Origin: Burkholderiales bacterium | GTDB taxonomy: Bacteria; Pseudomonadota; Gammaproteobacteria; Burkholderiales; JACMKV01 | Assembly (NCBI GenBank): GCA_014379915.1 | Contig: JACMKV010000188.1 | Span: forward strand, 1 to 6,059 | Direction of reading: 5' to 3' | DNA: 6,059 bases | Shown here: piece by piece, positions 5,403-6,059 of the stretch | Position numbering within the stretch: the stretch's first letter is position 1 | Layout of the letters: each line of letters begins with the position of its first letter | Program-made: the position numbers and the translations under genes | Notes under the pieces: model-generated | Told to the model about the DNA's origin: nothing | Databases searched by the model: none | What the model saw: the letters and a program-made list of their open reading frames with translations, nothing else

Positions 5403-5806
5403 GCGCGGCGTTTTTCGATACCAACGTTCTGCTTTATCTGCTTTCAGCGGACGACGAGAAGGCGAACCGGGCGGAGCAGCTTCTCATGACGGGCGGAGTG
5501 GTCAGCGTGCAGGTGTTGAACGAGTTTGCGAGCGTTGCCACGCGAAAACTCGCGATGCCCTGGAAGGAAATAGACGACGTATTGCAGGCCGTACGCGCTC
5601 TATGCGTGGTACAGCCGCTGACGATTGAAACACACGAACGAGGTCTCGCTATCGCGCAACGATACAGGCTTGCGGTTTATGACGCGATGATCGCGGCGAG
5701 CGCGTTGCTCGCGGATTGCGTGGTCTTGTATTCGGAAGATTTTCAGGATGGCCGGCGGATCGAGAAGACGCTCGTGATTCGTAATCCTTTTACGGCACGG
5801 CGGTAG
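5399..5806 (+). CDS. vapC: VapC-type PIN-domain ribonuclease toxin
   Basis: This is a 135-residue PIN endoribonuclease, the toxin of a type II toxin-antitoxin pair; VapC toxins cut RNA, often tRNA or rRNA, with Mg2+ held by acidic residues. These are visible: Asp7 (FFDTNVLLYLL), Glu42 (SVQVLNEFASVATRKL), Asp95 (YRLAVYDAMIAASAL) and Asp114 with Asp117 (YSEDFQDG). The length is normal for the family and the reading frame is intact, so the toxin should be active. Its ATG overlaps the antitoxin stop by 4 bases. The actual RNA target cannot be read from the sequence. No terminator with a T-run is seen in the 135 bp that follow. Confidence 0.92.
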   Translation: MSAAFFDTNVLLYLLSADDEKANRAEQLLMTGGVVSVQVLNEFASVATRKLAMPWKEIDDVLQAVRALCVVQPLTIETHERGLAIAQRYRLAVYDAMIAASALLADCVVLYSEDFQDGRRIEKTLVIRNPFTARR

Positions 5807-5900
5807 ATGACGGTGAGGTGAACGTGATTTGCGTCGGGGTTGAATCAACTTGTCGGACCGATAACCGCCGGACGTTCCGATTTGAATCCGAATCTTTCAG

Positions 5901-5938
5901 CGTGTATATTGTGACTACTATTATGACTAGAATACGCG
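5901..5938. promoter_or_regulatory. Candidate promoter/operator of the Phd-type antitoxin
   Basis: Two copies of T(G/A)TGACTA lie at 5910-5917 and 5922-5929, 12 bp apart. An imperfect inverted repeat, CGTGTAT (5901-5907) against ATACGCG (5932-5938), encloses them with 6 of 7 bases matching. A -10-like TAGAAT at 5928-5933 would start transcription only about 2 bases before the ATG at 5942. Phd-family antitoxins autoregulate through repeats at their own promoter; the use here is inferred. Confidence 0.4.
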
Positions 5939-5941
5939 ATC

Positions 5942-6059
5942 ATGCGAATCGTAAACCTTGCCACAGCCAAAGCCAGGCTTAGTGAATTGATCCACCACGC
6001 CGAGAATGGCGAAGAAATTCTGATCACGCGTCACGGCCAACCCGTTGTGCGCCTCGCGG
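5942..6059 (+). CDS. Phd/YefM-family antitoxin, N-terminal part (runs off right edge)
   Basis: The frame from ATG 5942 stays open to the window end, giving 39 residues that read MRIVNLATAKARLSELI, then ENGEEILITRHGQPVVRLA. This is the typical N-terminal DNA-binding half of Phd/YefM antitoxins: a short strand, the A-K-x-x-L-S-x-L-I helix, a GEEIxITRxGxPV hairpin and a following VRLA. The C-terminal toxin-binding tail is outside the window. Such antitoxins neutralise Doc, RelE/YoeB or PIN toxins; which one follows cannot be seen. There is no Shine-Dalgarno-like sequence in front of the ATG, which may mean a near-leaderless transcript. The neighbouring PIN relic (4678-5043) is of a kind often paired with Phd antitoxins. 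Confidence 0.85.
   Translation, partial: MRIVNLATAKARLSELIHHAENGEEILITRHGQPVVRLA

Noticed and set aside
5134..5628. Plus-strand open frame of 164 residues across vapB and vapC
   Set aside because: It overlaps both TA genes in another frame and has no recognisable content.

Overview
The window most resembles a chromosomal segment of a GC-rich betaproteobacterium. The reasons are the gene order minC-minD-minE, a MinD with the run DSDRILGIL followed by SKRAE, a palindromic repeat built on GTCATTCCCGCG, and an IS110-type transposase. The taxon is an inference from recognised sequence style; no database search was run.

Left part (1-831): the C-terminal part of an IS110-family transposase runs in from the left edge and stops at 432. 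About 290 bp without a convincing gene follow, with two small hairpins. Then comes an 85-bp inverted repeat (726-810) made of two nearly perfect 27/26-bp arms. It sits 22 bp past the end of minE, which is read toward it from the other strand.

Middle left (832-2867, minus strand): a complete minCDE operon for division-site selection. MinD and MinE are ordinary apart from a short basic tail on MinE. MinC is long, with a hydrophilic insert in its N-terminal domain and a long Ala/Pro/Glu-rich linker. A plausible sigma70 promoter for the operon lies at 3033-3061, in an AT-richer intergenic region shared with a divergent small gene.

Middle right (3163-4677, plus strand): a 78-residue, five-cysteine protein of unknown function with a strong ribosome binding site, then a secreted GH5-type (cellulase-like) glycoside hydrolase that retains the expected catalytic residues.

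Right part (4678-6059, plus strand): a cluster of toxin-antitoxin loci. First is a decayed PIN-domain toxin that has lost its N-terminus and carries two apparent single-base deletions. Next is an intact VapBC pair (AbrB/MazE-type antitoxin, PIN toxin) with ATGA overlap and an upstream palindrome. Last is the start of a Phd/YefM antitoxin that runs off the right edge. The dead PIN gene belongs to the sort of toxin that commonly pairs with Phd-type antitoxins, so it may be a relic of a module like the one at the edge.

Nothing here is clearly a new multi-gene system. The points most worth a second look are the IS110 fragment next to a REP-like palindrome, the orphan cysteine-containing protein divergent from min, the unusual MinC, and the TA cluster with its operator-like repeats.
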